Assembly: GCA_022494885.1 (NCBI GenBank)
Contig: JAGVSM010001373.1
Span: forward strand, 124,001 to 188,000
DNA: 64,000 nucleotides
DNA from: Micrasema longulum
Lineage: Eukaryota > Arthropoda > Insecta > Trichoptera > Brachycentridae
Direction of reading: 5' to 3'
A program made the position numbers and the translations under genes. Of this stretch, positions 11,813 to 22,139 are shown piece by piece (position 1 is the first letter of the stretch; each line of letters opens with the position of its first letter). The notes under the pieces are model-generated. The model did not search any database. It was given only the letters and a program-made list of their open reading frames with translations, and was not told where the DNA came from.

Positions 11813-12070
11813 CTTATGATGAGCGAACAGCAAGCGTTGTTTCATTCAATACTCGATTACATCAAACAATTTGATCCAATTCTGTTTATATATTGGCATC
11901 GACGCGATTTACCTTTGAGAATGCGATTTTCAATAAGATACTATTCGGAGTTACCAAAGTTTATTCTAAACGAATTATTGTCCCTTGGTAGAATATTGTT
12001 AACTCCGAATCAGATGACAGACGTTCGCACACAGCTCTATTACAACTTGGTTTCTATTTTATCACAGTAA
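11795..12070 (+). CDS. Unrecognised open frame, 91 codons
   Basis: The frame opens at the end of the heptamer repeat and ends in TAA. The later part (DYIKQFDPILFIYWHRRDL and on) reads like a compact protein with many hydrophobic and charged residues, but no family is recognised. There is no clear splice site or promoter. A chance frame in AT-rich DNA is a fair alternative. Confidence 0.2.
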   Translation: MPSARCLMMSEQQALFHSILDYIKQFDPILFIYWHRRDLPLRMRFSIRYYSELPKFILNELLSLGRILLTPNQMTDVRTQLYYNLVSILSQ

Positions 12071-12240
12071 TTTACGATTAGTTATGGTGTATACCTTTAT
12101 CATAAAAATACAAGGATTCATTTTTTATAAATAAATTAAATACCACGCCTAATTTTTGTCATAGTATTTATTCAATATTATACGATGAAATAGAGATAAT
12201 GCTTCGAACGATAGTTTGGAATTCAGCTCGGAAAAATTAG

Positions 12241-12440
12241 CGTCGCCGCACAATCGGGTTGTGGTCTTGGGCTAGTGTCTCGGACTCACGGACCAAAGGT
12301 CCGTGGTTCGAATCCTACTCTACCCCAACTTGTTTCCCATTTTCTAATAGTGAGTTATTTACAACTCGTTGAAAATGGTCCACAAAATCAAATATTTGGG
12401 TAAATCATAAGAACGCAAATATTTCTTACAAAAAAAAACT
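12241..12440 (+). mobile_element. tRNA-derived SINE, family 1, copy 2
   Basis: The head carries the polymerase III B box GGTTCGAATCC at about 12,306, preceded by CTCGGACTCACGGACC. The body (GTGAGTTATTTACAACTCG) matches the minus-strand copy at 3,213-3,425. The element ends in AATATTTCTTAC plus an A run. This copy lacks the duplicated head seen in copy 1. Confidence 0.8.
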
Positions 12441-12990
12441 ATAGAAAATAAAGGTCGGTTTCGGATCAAAGTCCACAACTCTTTTATTTTTGATATTTAT
12501 ATATATTTTTAAAATACCGAATATAAAATACTCTCAAAAGCTTCAATTGAAATAAATTTTATTACGATATTTTTTTCATACAATAAAAATATTAAAAATA
12601 ACATTGAAAACATAAAAAATGGTGTTCATTTTATTAAAATCTGTATACAAACTAATTATTATAATATCGATGGGTTATTATTATTATAAAATGACAATCA
12701 CCTATCAATAATACGAATAAATTATGCAATAATGAATAACAAACTAATTCGAGTGTATTTTTTATAAATAGTCTACATTTGAATCCGCCAATGATAGCGG
12801 TTTTTGGTTTTCTGACTTTTATCACATTTTTCATAATAACTTCGTGATAGGCAAATTTTGGCAGCTTATTTTTATTTAAAAAAATTATGAATGTCTAGCT
12901 TACAAAACAACATTAAATGTAAAGCATTGGGAGACGTGAGTAACTTAAAAAAGACTCGATGAACTTATATATTTTTTATTCAGTCAAATG

Positions 12991-13363
12991 CAGTGGATCG
13001 TGGGAAGACGCTCCAACCCTTCACTAGAAAATAAATTACTAGTGTACAAAGTGATACCATAACCAGGACATTCGAAATACAATTATGGGGCACAGCGAGT
13101 CACTCCAATATTGAAATATTACAACCCTTTCAAATTAAGGTATTGCGAGCCATAGTGAATGCCCCCGGGTTTGCCAGGAAGGCCGGAGTGCACGAGTATT
13201 TACAAGAGCCTCTGGTAAAAGAAGAGATAAGAAAATTCAGCGTGGTGTACCAGCAAAGGCTCGGTAACCACATCAATAGTCTGGAAAGCAGCTTACTGGA
13301 TGCAAGTGGAGATGTTAGGCGTCTCAGTCGCTTTAGCGTTCTTGATTTGGCAAATAGGTAGTT
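12991..13363 (+). mobile_element. Jockey-type LINE ORF2 C-terminal remnant
   Basis: The first part reads QWIVGRRSNPSLENKLLVYK, matching the WLxGRxSxLSxxNKLxLYK block of Jockey-type ORF2. After a one-base frame change the next frame gives IQLWGTASHSNIEILQPFQ, then LRAIVNAPGF, and ends with DVRRLSRFSVLDL and a TAG. These are the standard closing blocks (QLWGxAxxSNI, RxIxNAPW, RRLKRxxPxDL). Only about 120 codons of the C terminus remain, so this is a 5'-truncated dead copy. Confidence 0.88.
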
Positions 13364-13379
13364 AGCCTACCAGTAAAAT

Positions 13380-14075
13380 AAAATAGATGTCAGGGATTAT
13401 CTGACGCCTCCTCTCTCCTACTCAATAAACCATTAAAAAAATCTACTTTTGGTCTACGGCCGATTGTAGACTGGAAAAAAAACAAAATACTGACCCAGAC
13501 GAAGATTTTGAAGCGTTAGACTACGCTTACTATTGAACGACAAGACAATTAAAAAATCATTCAATCCAGCATAACATGATAAATCGAAAAGTTTTGGATC
13601 GCGATTCATTATTCCGAAATAGCGGGCGGACTTATCAGACTTTATCGTAACAGTACAATATAAGTGTGGGTAGGTACTAGGTACCCACTGTTAAGTCGGA
13701 AATACGTCGATCGGTATTTAATAGGTTTCCCCACTGATAGCAGAATACCAAATAATTTACCGAGAAATACGGTTTAATCTCCCATTTAACAACGCGATTA
13801 CATTTGTTTATTTATCATTGCTACAACTACTACCATCATCCCATTTTCCCGTACCCCCACAGGGTTAAGTAAAGAGGATGGACCGGCATACACGTCTATC
13901 CTGACATACATTCCTAGCTTCTTCTACATTCATACAATTTTATCATTATAATTTATTATTCATAAGAAATATCACTAATAACTTCAAACGCTATTCAACT
14001 ACTATTATTTCGAATACCCGAAGGAAATATTGCAATTTTGGTATAAAATTTATTCGGCAATATATTCCGTAATAT
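13380..14075. other. Unassigned AT-rich stretch
   Basis: No coding signal or RNA gene is seen. It separates a plus-strand Jockey remnant from a minus-strand RTE remnant. Confidence 0.4.
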
Positions 14076-14080
14076 CATCA

Positions 14081-14428
14081 TCAGCCGTCTCTTGTCCAAT
14101 GGTGAACATAGGCCTCCCCTTTTAGTTCTTATATTTCCCTATCCTGAGCCAACCGCATCCAACCACTTCCTACAACTCGTCTTATGTCATCAGACCCCCT
14201 TGTCTGAGGCCTGCAGACATTTCTTCTACCCGTTCTGGGTCGCCATTGCAGGACGTTTTTGGTCCATCTAGAGTCTGTGATTCTGGCTATATGACCAGCC
14301 CAGCTCCATTTCTGGTTGGCAGCCCTATGGACCACATCGGCGACCTTTGTTCTCGCTCTAATCCATGAATTGGTTTGACTGTCTCTCAACGAAACCAGCA
14401 TTCTCCTTTCCATGGCTCTCAGTGTCAC
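14081..14428 (-). mobile_element. RTE-type LINE ORF2 C-terminal remnant
   Basis: The minus strand encodes LRAMERRMLVSLRD, RARTKVADVVHRA, KWSWAGHIARITD, RWTKNVLQWRPRTG and RRVVGSGWMRLAQD. These are the conserved C-terminal blocks of RTE-clade ORF2 proteins. The reading is open until a stop at about 14,129, after which the normal ending AYVHHWTRDG is still readable and runs into a GATGAT tail at 14,071-14,083. RTE elements typically end in short simple repeats, which supports the 3' end call. The 5' part is missing. Confidence 0.9.
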
Positions 14429-14799
14429 TGATAATTTGCGTAAATTTTTTTCGTGAACACAAAATTATCATGTTATTAATGATGAGCATTCCGAGTTTAA
14501 TACAATGATTAATATTCTCTTATACAAATATTTTTTAAAAACCTATAAAATTAAACGTACGAAATCAACCTGAAATATTAATATATAGAATGATTCTTGT
14601 TATAAATAAAACTGTTCTTTTTAAATTACGCTATGTACAAAGAAGCGAAAGATCAAAAGCGGTACTAAGTAATTTTAATCTCATCCTATATTAGTTAAGC
14701 AAATGAGCAAATGTCATTTAGTGCCTATCAATGCACTAGTTTGCTAGAGTAACAAAGTAATAAAAATAATTATAAAATACTCCTGTTTAAGATAGTACG

Positions 14800-15065
14800 G
14801 GGCAACGGACTCGACAAGAGTAAGGTAAGTGCCTAGGAAGTATGTATTAATTAGGGTACTTACTGCTACTAGATTATAAAATTAATAAAGTCAACATAAT
14901 GAACACAAAGAAAGTATTTTAAGAATAAACAAAGCGTACAGATTCGAGTAAGGTATACTATACAAATTATACATTGGATATCCTTCTCGTGAACATTGTT
15001 AACTACGAGCTGAACCCGGCAATGCTTTGTTGCTATTGCTAGATTTGAGTACATACTCGTTTACG
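14800..15065. other. AT-rich stretch with an isolated splice-donor-like site
   Basis: The string AGTAAGGTAAGTGCC at about 14,818 looks like a 5' splice site on the plus strand, but no open frame or start context lies before it. Nothing else is recognised. Confidence 0.2.
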
Positions 15066-15076
15066 TATATAAAAAA

Positions 15077-15763
15077 AGCGGACCCGACAAACGTTGTCCT
15101 GCCCGAACGTGGCTTCCCTGATATTAGCTTGGAAAAAGACTTTTAATTGATAAGAAAATACCTAGGTACTTGTTTATGATTGAATTTCAAAACTAAAAAC
15201 TAATAATATTTAAATATTGAATTTAAGTAGATACCTAGGTACTTGTTTATGGTTGAATTCAAAAACATAAAATAATTCATTTTCAAATAAAGATTTTTTT
15301 TTGCAAATATCAAAACTCTGCTTTTCTACCATAAGGGATGTACTCTAGGTAGGAATGCGATTTTCAAAAATGTGTTAAATGTCAGTTATTATTATTATAT
15401 CACTACTGAAAATCTATTTAAAATAAATAAATGAGTAGAAACTATAAGGAGTATGAGGAAAGAATCTGATTGGAATCCATAAAAAGTGAATGCTGTAAGT
15501 AAGCATTCAAAAACAAACTTTTTTACACACAAAAACAACATCCTTCCATTTTTTCTGTATATGCAACCCTGGTAGGTCGATGACTAAAACATTTATGCTC
15601 CTAACTTTTTTTACATATTAGACTGAATATTTTAATATCTACTAACACGCGCAGCGCAAAGATCTACATTTCGCTGAAAACCGCAAGTAAATCGGTCCAG
15701 TAGTTATTCAGTCCATCGAGGACACACATACGAATATTGCCTTTTATATATATATATATATAT
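15077..15763 (-). mobile_element. Non-autonomous Helitron-like element, copy B (near full length)
   Basis: On the minus strand the element starts next to a (TA)n run with ATAAAAGGCAATATTCG and carries CTGGACCGATTTA, as in copies A and C. It ends with GGCAGGACAACGTTTGTCGG then GTCCGCT. The GACAACGTTTGTC string can fold into a 5-bp stem, as expected of the hairpin near a Helitron 3' end. A second 3' end at 60,123 carries the terminal CTAG followed by T. Length is about 690 bp with no coding capacity. A 71-bp internal tandem duplication around TACCTAGGTACTTG lies at 15,160-15,270. Confidence 0.75.
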
Positions 15764-15983
15764 TAATTTCATACAATAAGACTAAATAGAACACCAAAGT
15801 AGCTAATTACGGTTTTTAATCCACTGGCGCTGGCAATGTATAGTCGGGGTCTAAGTTCAAGGCGCACGGAAGGAGTGCGCTAATGTGTTATGTAGCTGCT
15901 CGGTTGAGTTTCGATAAAACTTGGTGCCTCGATATTTAAGAATATAATAAATTCGTGAATGAATAGGTGTCTTTACTTCGGCA

Positions 15984-16187
15984 ATGTGTCTTTGTGAAAA
16001 TGACGATGAGACATTAGATCATCAGGTCTTTGACTGTCCCCTCTACGACAGAAGCGAATTCCTTCAAAATATTGGTGAAGAATATAATACGTTCCCTCTT
16101 AACGTAAAATGTTTACTCGCCCAGAATGATTTGGATATTTATTTACTTCTGACTAAATTCTTAAGGACAAATAATAAAAATGTTTGA
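15984..16187 (+). mobile_element. LINE-encoded zinc-knuckle tail remnant
   Basis: The 67-codon frame starts MCLCENDDETLDHQVFDCPLY. The pattern C-x-C-x-(E)-T-x-x-H-x-x-x-x-C-P matches the CCHC-type end of many Jockey or I-type ORF2 proteins, where the peptide reads CxCxxxETxxHxxxxCPxY. The rest (LLAQNDLDIYLLLTKFLR) fits the closing helix of those proteins. No upstream reverse transcriptase remains. Confidence 0.65.
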
Positions 16188-16189
16188 AT

Positions 16190-17455
16190 TGGTTCAATAT
16201 TATTTGCCAAATTTAAATAAGTCTAATTGAATGTCCCGCTTTACTTTTGACCCAAAATTTCATGTTATGTTTACGTTTAATTTAGACGGTAATAATATTT
16301 TATTGTCACACAACTCTTTCATACTGATTTTAACTACCTCACATTATATTATATTTTTTCGTGGGTATGGTTTTTTTTTGTAGTTCACTGAAGCGCATAT
16401 TCTTTAAATTTCTTATTCAAAATCACTCGCAAACGAGTGGAGGCGTATATAATATATATATTAATTTTTTTTATCGTGAATATTAACCAGCCAACTGGAC
16501 AGCATCACAACACACCACCGCATTATTTCTGTGAGCCTTGAACGTAGACGCCGACTATGGTACCTAGAACTAACTTGCTAACTTTTTTAAGTCAGGATGA
16601 CTTAGTTAACAAATTGTTTTTCTTCGTGCGATAACTAAATGAAATTCAACAATGTCTCACTATTGCTATACGTATACTTCTTACAACAACTTTAACATTT
16701 TCTTTATCCTAACTTTTCTGTAATTAGCAGAATGTGATTTTTTTTTTCTGAAAAATATTATGTACAATGTTGTATGTCTTTCACGAATTTTTGTACATGC
16801 AATAAATTACATTATTTGGTTGAATTTGTATTTTTTTTTAAAACTCATTTTCAAAACGTTATCTTGTCAAATGTTTCGACGAAACGAAAAAACAAAATCG
16901 AAAATAATTGAAACGTGATCGTAAATAATGTTGAATTATCAAATTGCGTCGATTTGCAGATGTCGTAAATGTACTACCTACCTAGTTAAACAGCTGAATT
17001 TTGAAATTATTTGATTGGAGTCATCAAAGTATTAAGTGTTATTGATTTTAGTATATTTGAAGTTAAATAAGGAATCTTAGTAGTGAGGATATTCAGTGCT
17101 ACTGGAAATGAGATATAAAAACGTGTTTTTTTTACGTGCGGTAAAAATTAGAGCATTAAATTGTGTGCAGCGAAGTTTCTTAAAAATGTATGAATAAAAA
17201 AAAAACAAACCACTTTGAACGACGTCATTAGTTATTCCAATGATAGTGTTGCGATATATTTCTGGTTTACGGGAAGCCAATTCGCCAGTCACTATAAATA
17301 ACCGAGGATAACTTGTGACGTCACACGCGAAATAAATCCAAAATTTCAAAACATAAAAAAATGACAACACTAATAATACGATACAATGAAACTAAAAGAA
17401 AATTAATTTTTGGCTTGGTTTAGTCTGTTAAAAAAAACACCGAACATCCCTTAGA
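16190..17455. other. Unassigned AT-rich stretch
   Basis: Contains a (TA)n run at 16,447-16,462 and T-rich tracts. A 97-codon minus frame at 17,077-17,370 has no recognised match. No gene is supported. Confidence 0.4.
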
Positions 17456-17461
17456 CTTAGA

Positions 17462-17741
17462 CTAATACAGGCCACAGGTGTGGAGATGGCACTTGGTACG
17501 CTTTATTGCATAGAACAAAAGCCTCGCAAATTTTTGGTTTGGGTTTTGATTTAGCAGCATTTGTGTAACGGACGGTTTCGGTATGCGTTTGCGGTTCTCG
17601 ACCTGAGTACCAACGGTCCCTAACTTCGAGATTGATAATTCGAGAATGATTTTTGTCCGTATGGGCGGCGACTCTACAACCTTATTACCCTGAGGAACAT
17701 CCTCACAGTAGCGCAAACGGTGCGGTACGACTGTCATGGTG
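17462..17741 (-). CDS. Candidate coding exon beginning MTVVPHRLR
   Basis: On the minus strand a good 3' splice site (TTTCCTGTTGTTTCAG) immediately precedes CACCATGAC, so a spliced exon would open with a start codon in a good context. The frame is 91 codons, ending TAG at 17,462-17,464. It is richer in GC and in CCG/CGC/CGT codons than the surroundings. The product includes VPQGNKVVESPPI, GTVGTQVENRKRIPKP and no domain I recognise. No signal peptide or membrane segment is visible. It could be the first coding exon of a longer gene, with a donor not clearly seen inside the frame, or a short single exon. Family and function are unknown. Confidence 0.4.
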
Positions 17742-18643
17742 CTGAAACAACAGGAAATTATTTAATTGAAGTTACCTGGAATTAAGATGACGTATTAAAT
17801 CTCCGTCTTACAATTAGCATGTATATAATATACCGGCAGATACCACGAAGGTGAGATACTCGCGTTGCCCTTACATTATTATATAGCAGTAAGATATTAC
17901 ACTTTTATACTATGTATAGAATAGAAGACAGGATTTGCGAAGTATTTAATTAGCTTGATAATTTGTTCCGTATAACTTAATCAGGTGGACAATTATAAAA
18001 CAAACACAAAGATAAACAGATTATACAATAAGTATACTCGAACGCTTGACAATTTTATCATTATTAAAGCATTGTAAAATAAATAAAACGTATTAAATAA
18101 TAGAGTTAATATACGAGTACTACATATTTATAACTACTCACATTTTTTTACAGATTTCTGAATGTTTCCTACTCTTCGGAATAAACTTAACGTGTAAAGT
18201 TCATAATATTATTAATTCACGTCATAGTATTATGCATTTATACACACTGTTTATTCCGATGTTAACTTAGAGCAGTGTTAAACTGGGTAGTAAAAAAATT
18301 TTTTCTATAATGCCCGACCACAAAGTAAAACATAAATGACGATGATAGGGAGAGTTGTGAAAACATATCTGTACCTTAAAGCTGAAAGGCTGGAGGTCAC
18401 ATTTTTTGCAAAACTGAGTTATGAATGTCATTTTGTTCATATATTCAGATTCTATTAATGCTAAAAACATTGGGAGTCCTCCGGTATTAAAATAGCTACT
18501 GAAATAGCTTGTTAAAACGTCAGTAGTGCAATAATAATACTCATGGTTTCAACAAAATTCAACGGTTTGCTGGTATTAAAGCAGTAGATACCGAATTTTG
18601 ATAGCAAACTACCTCTGACGCAGCGAGGGATTTTGCACAAGAT

Positions 18644-18778
18644 TAATACCCGTATGCAGAGACAAAACTTAAGGTGAGGAAAGTACATTCTAATTTCAAA
18701 TGCAGAGAATAACCCGAAGGTGAATACAATAGAATGTACTTTCCTCACCTTAAGGTTTGTCTCTGCATACGGGTATTA
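18644..18778. repeat. Near-perfect 49-bp hairpin
   Basis: The arms at 18,644-18,692 and 18,730-18,778 are inverse complements at 48 of 49 positions, separated by a 37-nt loop. The outermost arm words are TAATACCCGTATGCAGAGAC and its complement GTCTCTGCATACGGGTATTA. The size and pairing are those of a hairpin MITE, a hairpin RNA precursor or a long pre-miRNA. No target duplication is evident. RNA evidence would be required to call an ncRNA gene. Confidence 0.8.
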
Positions 18779-19139
18779 GTGTTATTGTCATAATCAACCA
18801 TACTTAACCATTATGTTTGAAACAGTTTTACAACTTCAAACCGCTTTCCTGAACAATTTACCAAATGTGACTTCCAGCATTTCAGCTTGAAGGTACAGAT
18901 ATTATATTATGTACTTAACATGCATGTAAAACTAGACAATTGTGGACCCCACAACATTAAATAAAATAGCTATTTATTTTAGCTTGTAAAATATTTGAAA
19001 TACATATTAGATTTTTTTTAAAAATACAAAGGTTTACAGTACGTGTGAAGATGTGAATAATATAAAAAAATTATAAGAAAAAAAATTCCCACATAGGCAT
19101 AGCCTGTATACTGGTTTAATTAGTTTAACGTGACATCAC

Positions 19140-19285
19140 GAATTTATGAACAATACATACACATACATAATGATACATACATGCACACAAACATATCTAT
19201 ACACAACATGCATGTGAATATACACACGTACTTGCATACACATACATATGTACGTATACACATACATATATACGTATACACATGT
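19140..19285. repeat. ACATAC-type microsatellite
   Basis: An imperfect run of ACATAC, ATACACAC and TATGTACG words that produces open frames on both strands (72 and 66 codons). Those frames are repeat artefacts. Confidence 0.85.
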
Positions 19286-20024
19286 ATAAAAGATATTTTA
19301 GTGCAAAAAATCAAAAACCAAAAAGTCACATATTTTTCTTGCAATTAAGCTAAAACATCAAGAACACATCTTTCGGTGACCCATTTTTTAGCATTTTTTT
19401 AAAGGTGTGATTGGTTAAACTTTTCCTGTCTCTCACATGATTAGTAAATACATTGTATAGTTCATTTTAGAAATACTTCCCTGAGGAAAAAGAGATCTTA
19501 ATAACAACGGTGGAAACCTGAAGGAAAAAACAACAGGTAAACAAAACTAAATAGATAAAAGTTCACAAGACTTGTACGGTAAACGTCTTTGCATTGTCTC
19601 CATTATCAGCAATAGTATCCTAGCCCTGAGGATTAACGCAATAACATTTTTCGCAAATGTCCGAGAATAAGGATTTTTTTTAAGCACTTGTGATAGATAT
19701 TATAAATAAACGGATGGGCAAAACTAAGCTTTATTTCTGTAAACATATTACATTTTGAATAAATATGACTACTATGATTACATTATAAACCACAGAATAC
19801 ATAGACAAGAGATAAATTAATGAATTCTGTTATGAAACAGACGGATGGGTAATTTCTCTTCATTGCAAGTTTATAGGCTGGAAACAGCTTTGAGAATTTA
19901 ATCCGATCTCCGGGTGGCATAGACTAGATAAAATATATTTAGAGAACCTCGTTGTTTCCAGATAAGTATTTAAGTAAGTAAAGTCATACAATGTAATATT
20001 TTCATCATAATGTGTGTTTCATGA

Positions 20025-20640
20025 GTGTATACGGACCAACTACTGCTTCACAAAATTATGACAGGAATAGTTGACTGTACAGAACTAGTTAGTTTAATAA
20101 CAATACATGTGCCAGCCAGGATTTGTAGACGGTACCACCTGTTTCATGTACCAATAAGTAAAAAATCGTATGTTAAAAATGCTTTTTTTCGTAGGACTTT
20201 TTCAGTGTACAATACAAAATTTAAAGATATAGATTACACAAACATCTCCCTGTCAGATTTAAAATTTACACTAAAAATGCATTATGTAACTTGTTAGACA
20301 TTATAATAATAAATATGTACATATCCCTTCCCCTCCTTATCCTTTCTTAAAGCATCCTTGTCCTAATCCCGCCCAATTTACAATAACTTACTGTTCTTAA
20401 AAATAAAATAAAATGATTATAGAAAAATATTTACGAGTACATGAAAATAACATTTTTATATGCATAAACTTACATGTATTTATTTAATATTTAATATATT
20501 TTCTTTACTAACTTTGTATACTTTGTGGAAATCTGTTTTAGTTCTGAGTTTATACACTATATCTGTTTGTTAACTATAAACATGCACGTAGAACTGTTGG
20601 TTTCCCAAATAAAATAAATAAATAAATAAAAATATAAAAA
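20025..20640 (+). mobile_element. LINE ORF2 C-terminal remnant with A-rich tail
   Basis: The 90-codon frame at 20,025-20,297 contains LISLITIHVPARICR-like sequence (actual: VSLITIHVPARICR), LFHVPISKKSYVKNAF and RRTFSVYNTKFKDIDYTN. This follows the LxxIxxxVPxRxxRxxxxF ... N-x-P-x-x-R-x-x-x-x-Y-N-x ... DI pattern at the end of Jockey-related ORF2. It ends in TAG, then about 300 bp of 3' untranslated sequence leads to CCAAATAAAATAAATAAATA, an A-rich tail at 20,608-20,640. The 5' part is missing. Confidence 0.8.
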
Positions 20641-20998
20641 AAACGGTCGTTGGAATTTAAAAAGCAATTTCAATGATGAAAACTGTATTATTATTTAACA
20701 TCAATTCATATTTTATAATTCATAAAGAATGGCTATGAAATATTATTCAATTTTTTCGACATACCGGAAAACATCTCTTTCTTATTATAATGAATTGACA
20801 ACTGGTGTACTTAGAAGGCTAAAAGGTAATTATATCAGAAAAGGGTGTACAAAATGTAGCAAACATTAATTCAATCATATTTCTTCTACGGACTCAAAAT
20901 GGAAGGAGAGAACGAATGTATGATGTAAAATATGAATGCATGTGGCAAGTGACAACCCTGACATTTTGTGAAAATTTCAATTGCGTTTTTCTGAGGCA

Positions 20999-21038
20999 AT
21001 GGCGCGGCGTTTTAAATGGCACATCGTGTATTTATTTG
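20999..21038 (+). CDS. Candidate first coding exon (MARRFKWHIVYLF)
   Basis: ATG at 20,999 is followed by 13 codons and a textbook 5' splice site, TTTG then GTAAGTTTTTATG, with GT at 21,039-21,040. The peptide MARRFKWHIVYLF starts with basic residues and turns hydrophobic, as in a signal peptide or membrane anchor interrupted by an intron. GGCA precedes ATGGCG, an acceptable start context. The supposed intron then holds Helitron copy C. No matching second exon was identified downstream, so the gene cannot be named. A chance match to the short donor motif is the main alternative. Confidence 0.4.
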
Positions 21039-21080
21039 GTAAGTTTTTATGATTATTTTTTGGCATATATGTTTTTAAAA

Positions 21081-21490
21081 TCTATATTTTTATAAAATGC
21101 AATGTTCGTGTGTGTCTTCTATAGACGGCATAATTGCTGGACCGATTTACGAGCTGTTTTCAGCGTAATGTAAATCTTTGTAAAGACCATTTTTATAGCT
21201 CTTAAAATCTTCAATTTTAATCAATGACGTTATTTTTTTGAGCATAAAAAAAATTGTTTACGAATGTTTACAAACAACATTCGTTTTTTTATGGATCCTA
21301 ATCAGATTATTTCGTTAAATTCCTTATAATTTCTACCAATTAATATATTTTTACTGAATTTTTGGTAATACTAAAATAACATTTACTGATATTCAATACA
21401 TTTTTGAAAATCGCATTCCTGAATAGAGTGCACCCCTGTTTATGAGAAGAGCAGAGTTTGACATTTACAAAAAAAAACAATAAAAATCGA
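21081..21490 (+). mobile_element. Non-autonomous Helitron-like element, copy C
   Basis: Starts TCTATATTTTTATAAAATGC after AAAA, again A followed by TC. Shared blocks with copies A and B include TGCTGGACCGATTTAC, ACAACATTCGTTTTTTT and GAGTGCACCCCTGTT. The 3' part with the CTAG end is not recognised. Confidence 0.72.
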
Positions 21491-21756
21491 AAGGTCATTT
21501 TATACGAAATCATGAACGTGCAAACACACGCTTAAAATGATCGCTCTGTTTTGCCTTAAAAAATCGATTTAGACATACCATCAATTCCTAGTGGTAAGAG
21601 ATTTCCGTTTTCAGTATATAAGGCGGATTATTTCTTCTAAAATTTATATCGATTTATATTAAACTTCATCTAGTTTAGCGACCTCTCCATCGAAACCGGA
21701 ATCGATTTGAAATACTAAATGATACCACTTACCGACTTCGATGCTCGATTAAATTT

Positions 21757-22074
21757 TAATGCACAGTTAGCGCAATAAATAAACACTTTCCCAGTACTGG
21801 TCTTTAGGTAAAGGACAAGAGAGTTAAGGATCAGTGAAGTGCAATGAATATAGAAAAAGTCTGAAGAATAATCATTAGTGTGCAGAAAGTAGCCTATACG
21901 CAAGATACGCTAATGCGCAGCTAGCGCAATAAATAAACGCTTTCCCAGTCCTGGAAACGCCGGTATTTAGGTAAAGGACAAGAGAGTTATGGATCAGTGA
22001 AGTGCAATGAATATAGACAAAGTCTGATGAATAATCACTCGTGTGCAGAAAGTGGCCTACACGCAAGGTACGCG
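21757..22074. repeat. Two-copy tandem repeat, 154-164 bp
   Basis: Copy 1 spans 21,757-21,910 and copy 2 spans 21,911-22,074. Both begin TAATGCxCAGxTAGCGCAAT and share GGTAAAGGACAAGAGAGTTA and CAGTGAAGTGCAATGAATAT. Copy 2 carries an extra block of about 10 bp after CCCAGTCCTGG. The copies remain very similar, so the duplication is recent relative to the rest. Confidence 0.9.
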
Positions 22075-22139
22075 TACGTAGCAAGTAGCAAACGAGAGTC
22101 ACCAGAAATCAATTTCGGTAAACAAAGCATAATTATTGT

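Noticed and set aside
14818..14830. Splice donor AAGGTAAGTGCC
   Set aside because: No open frame or start context precedes it, so it cannot support an exon alone.
19130..19348. His/Tyr-rich open frames on both strands
   Set aside because: Produced by the ACATAC microsatellite.
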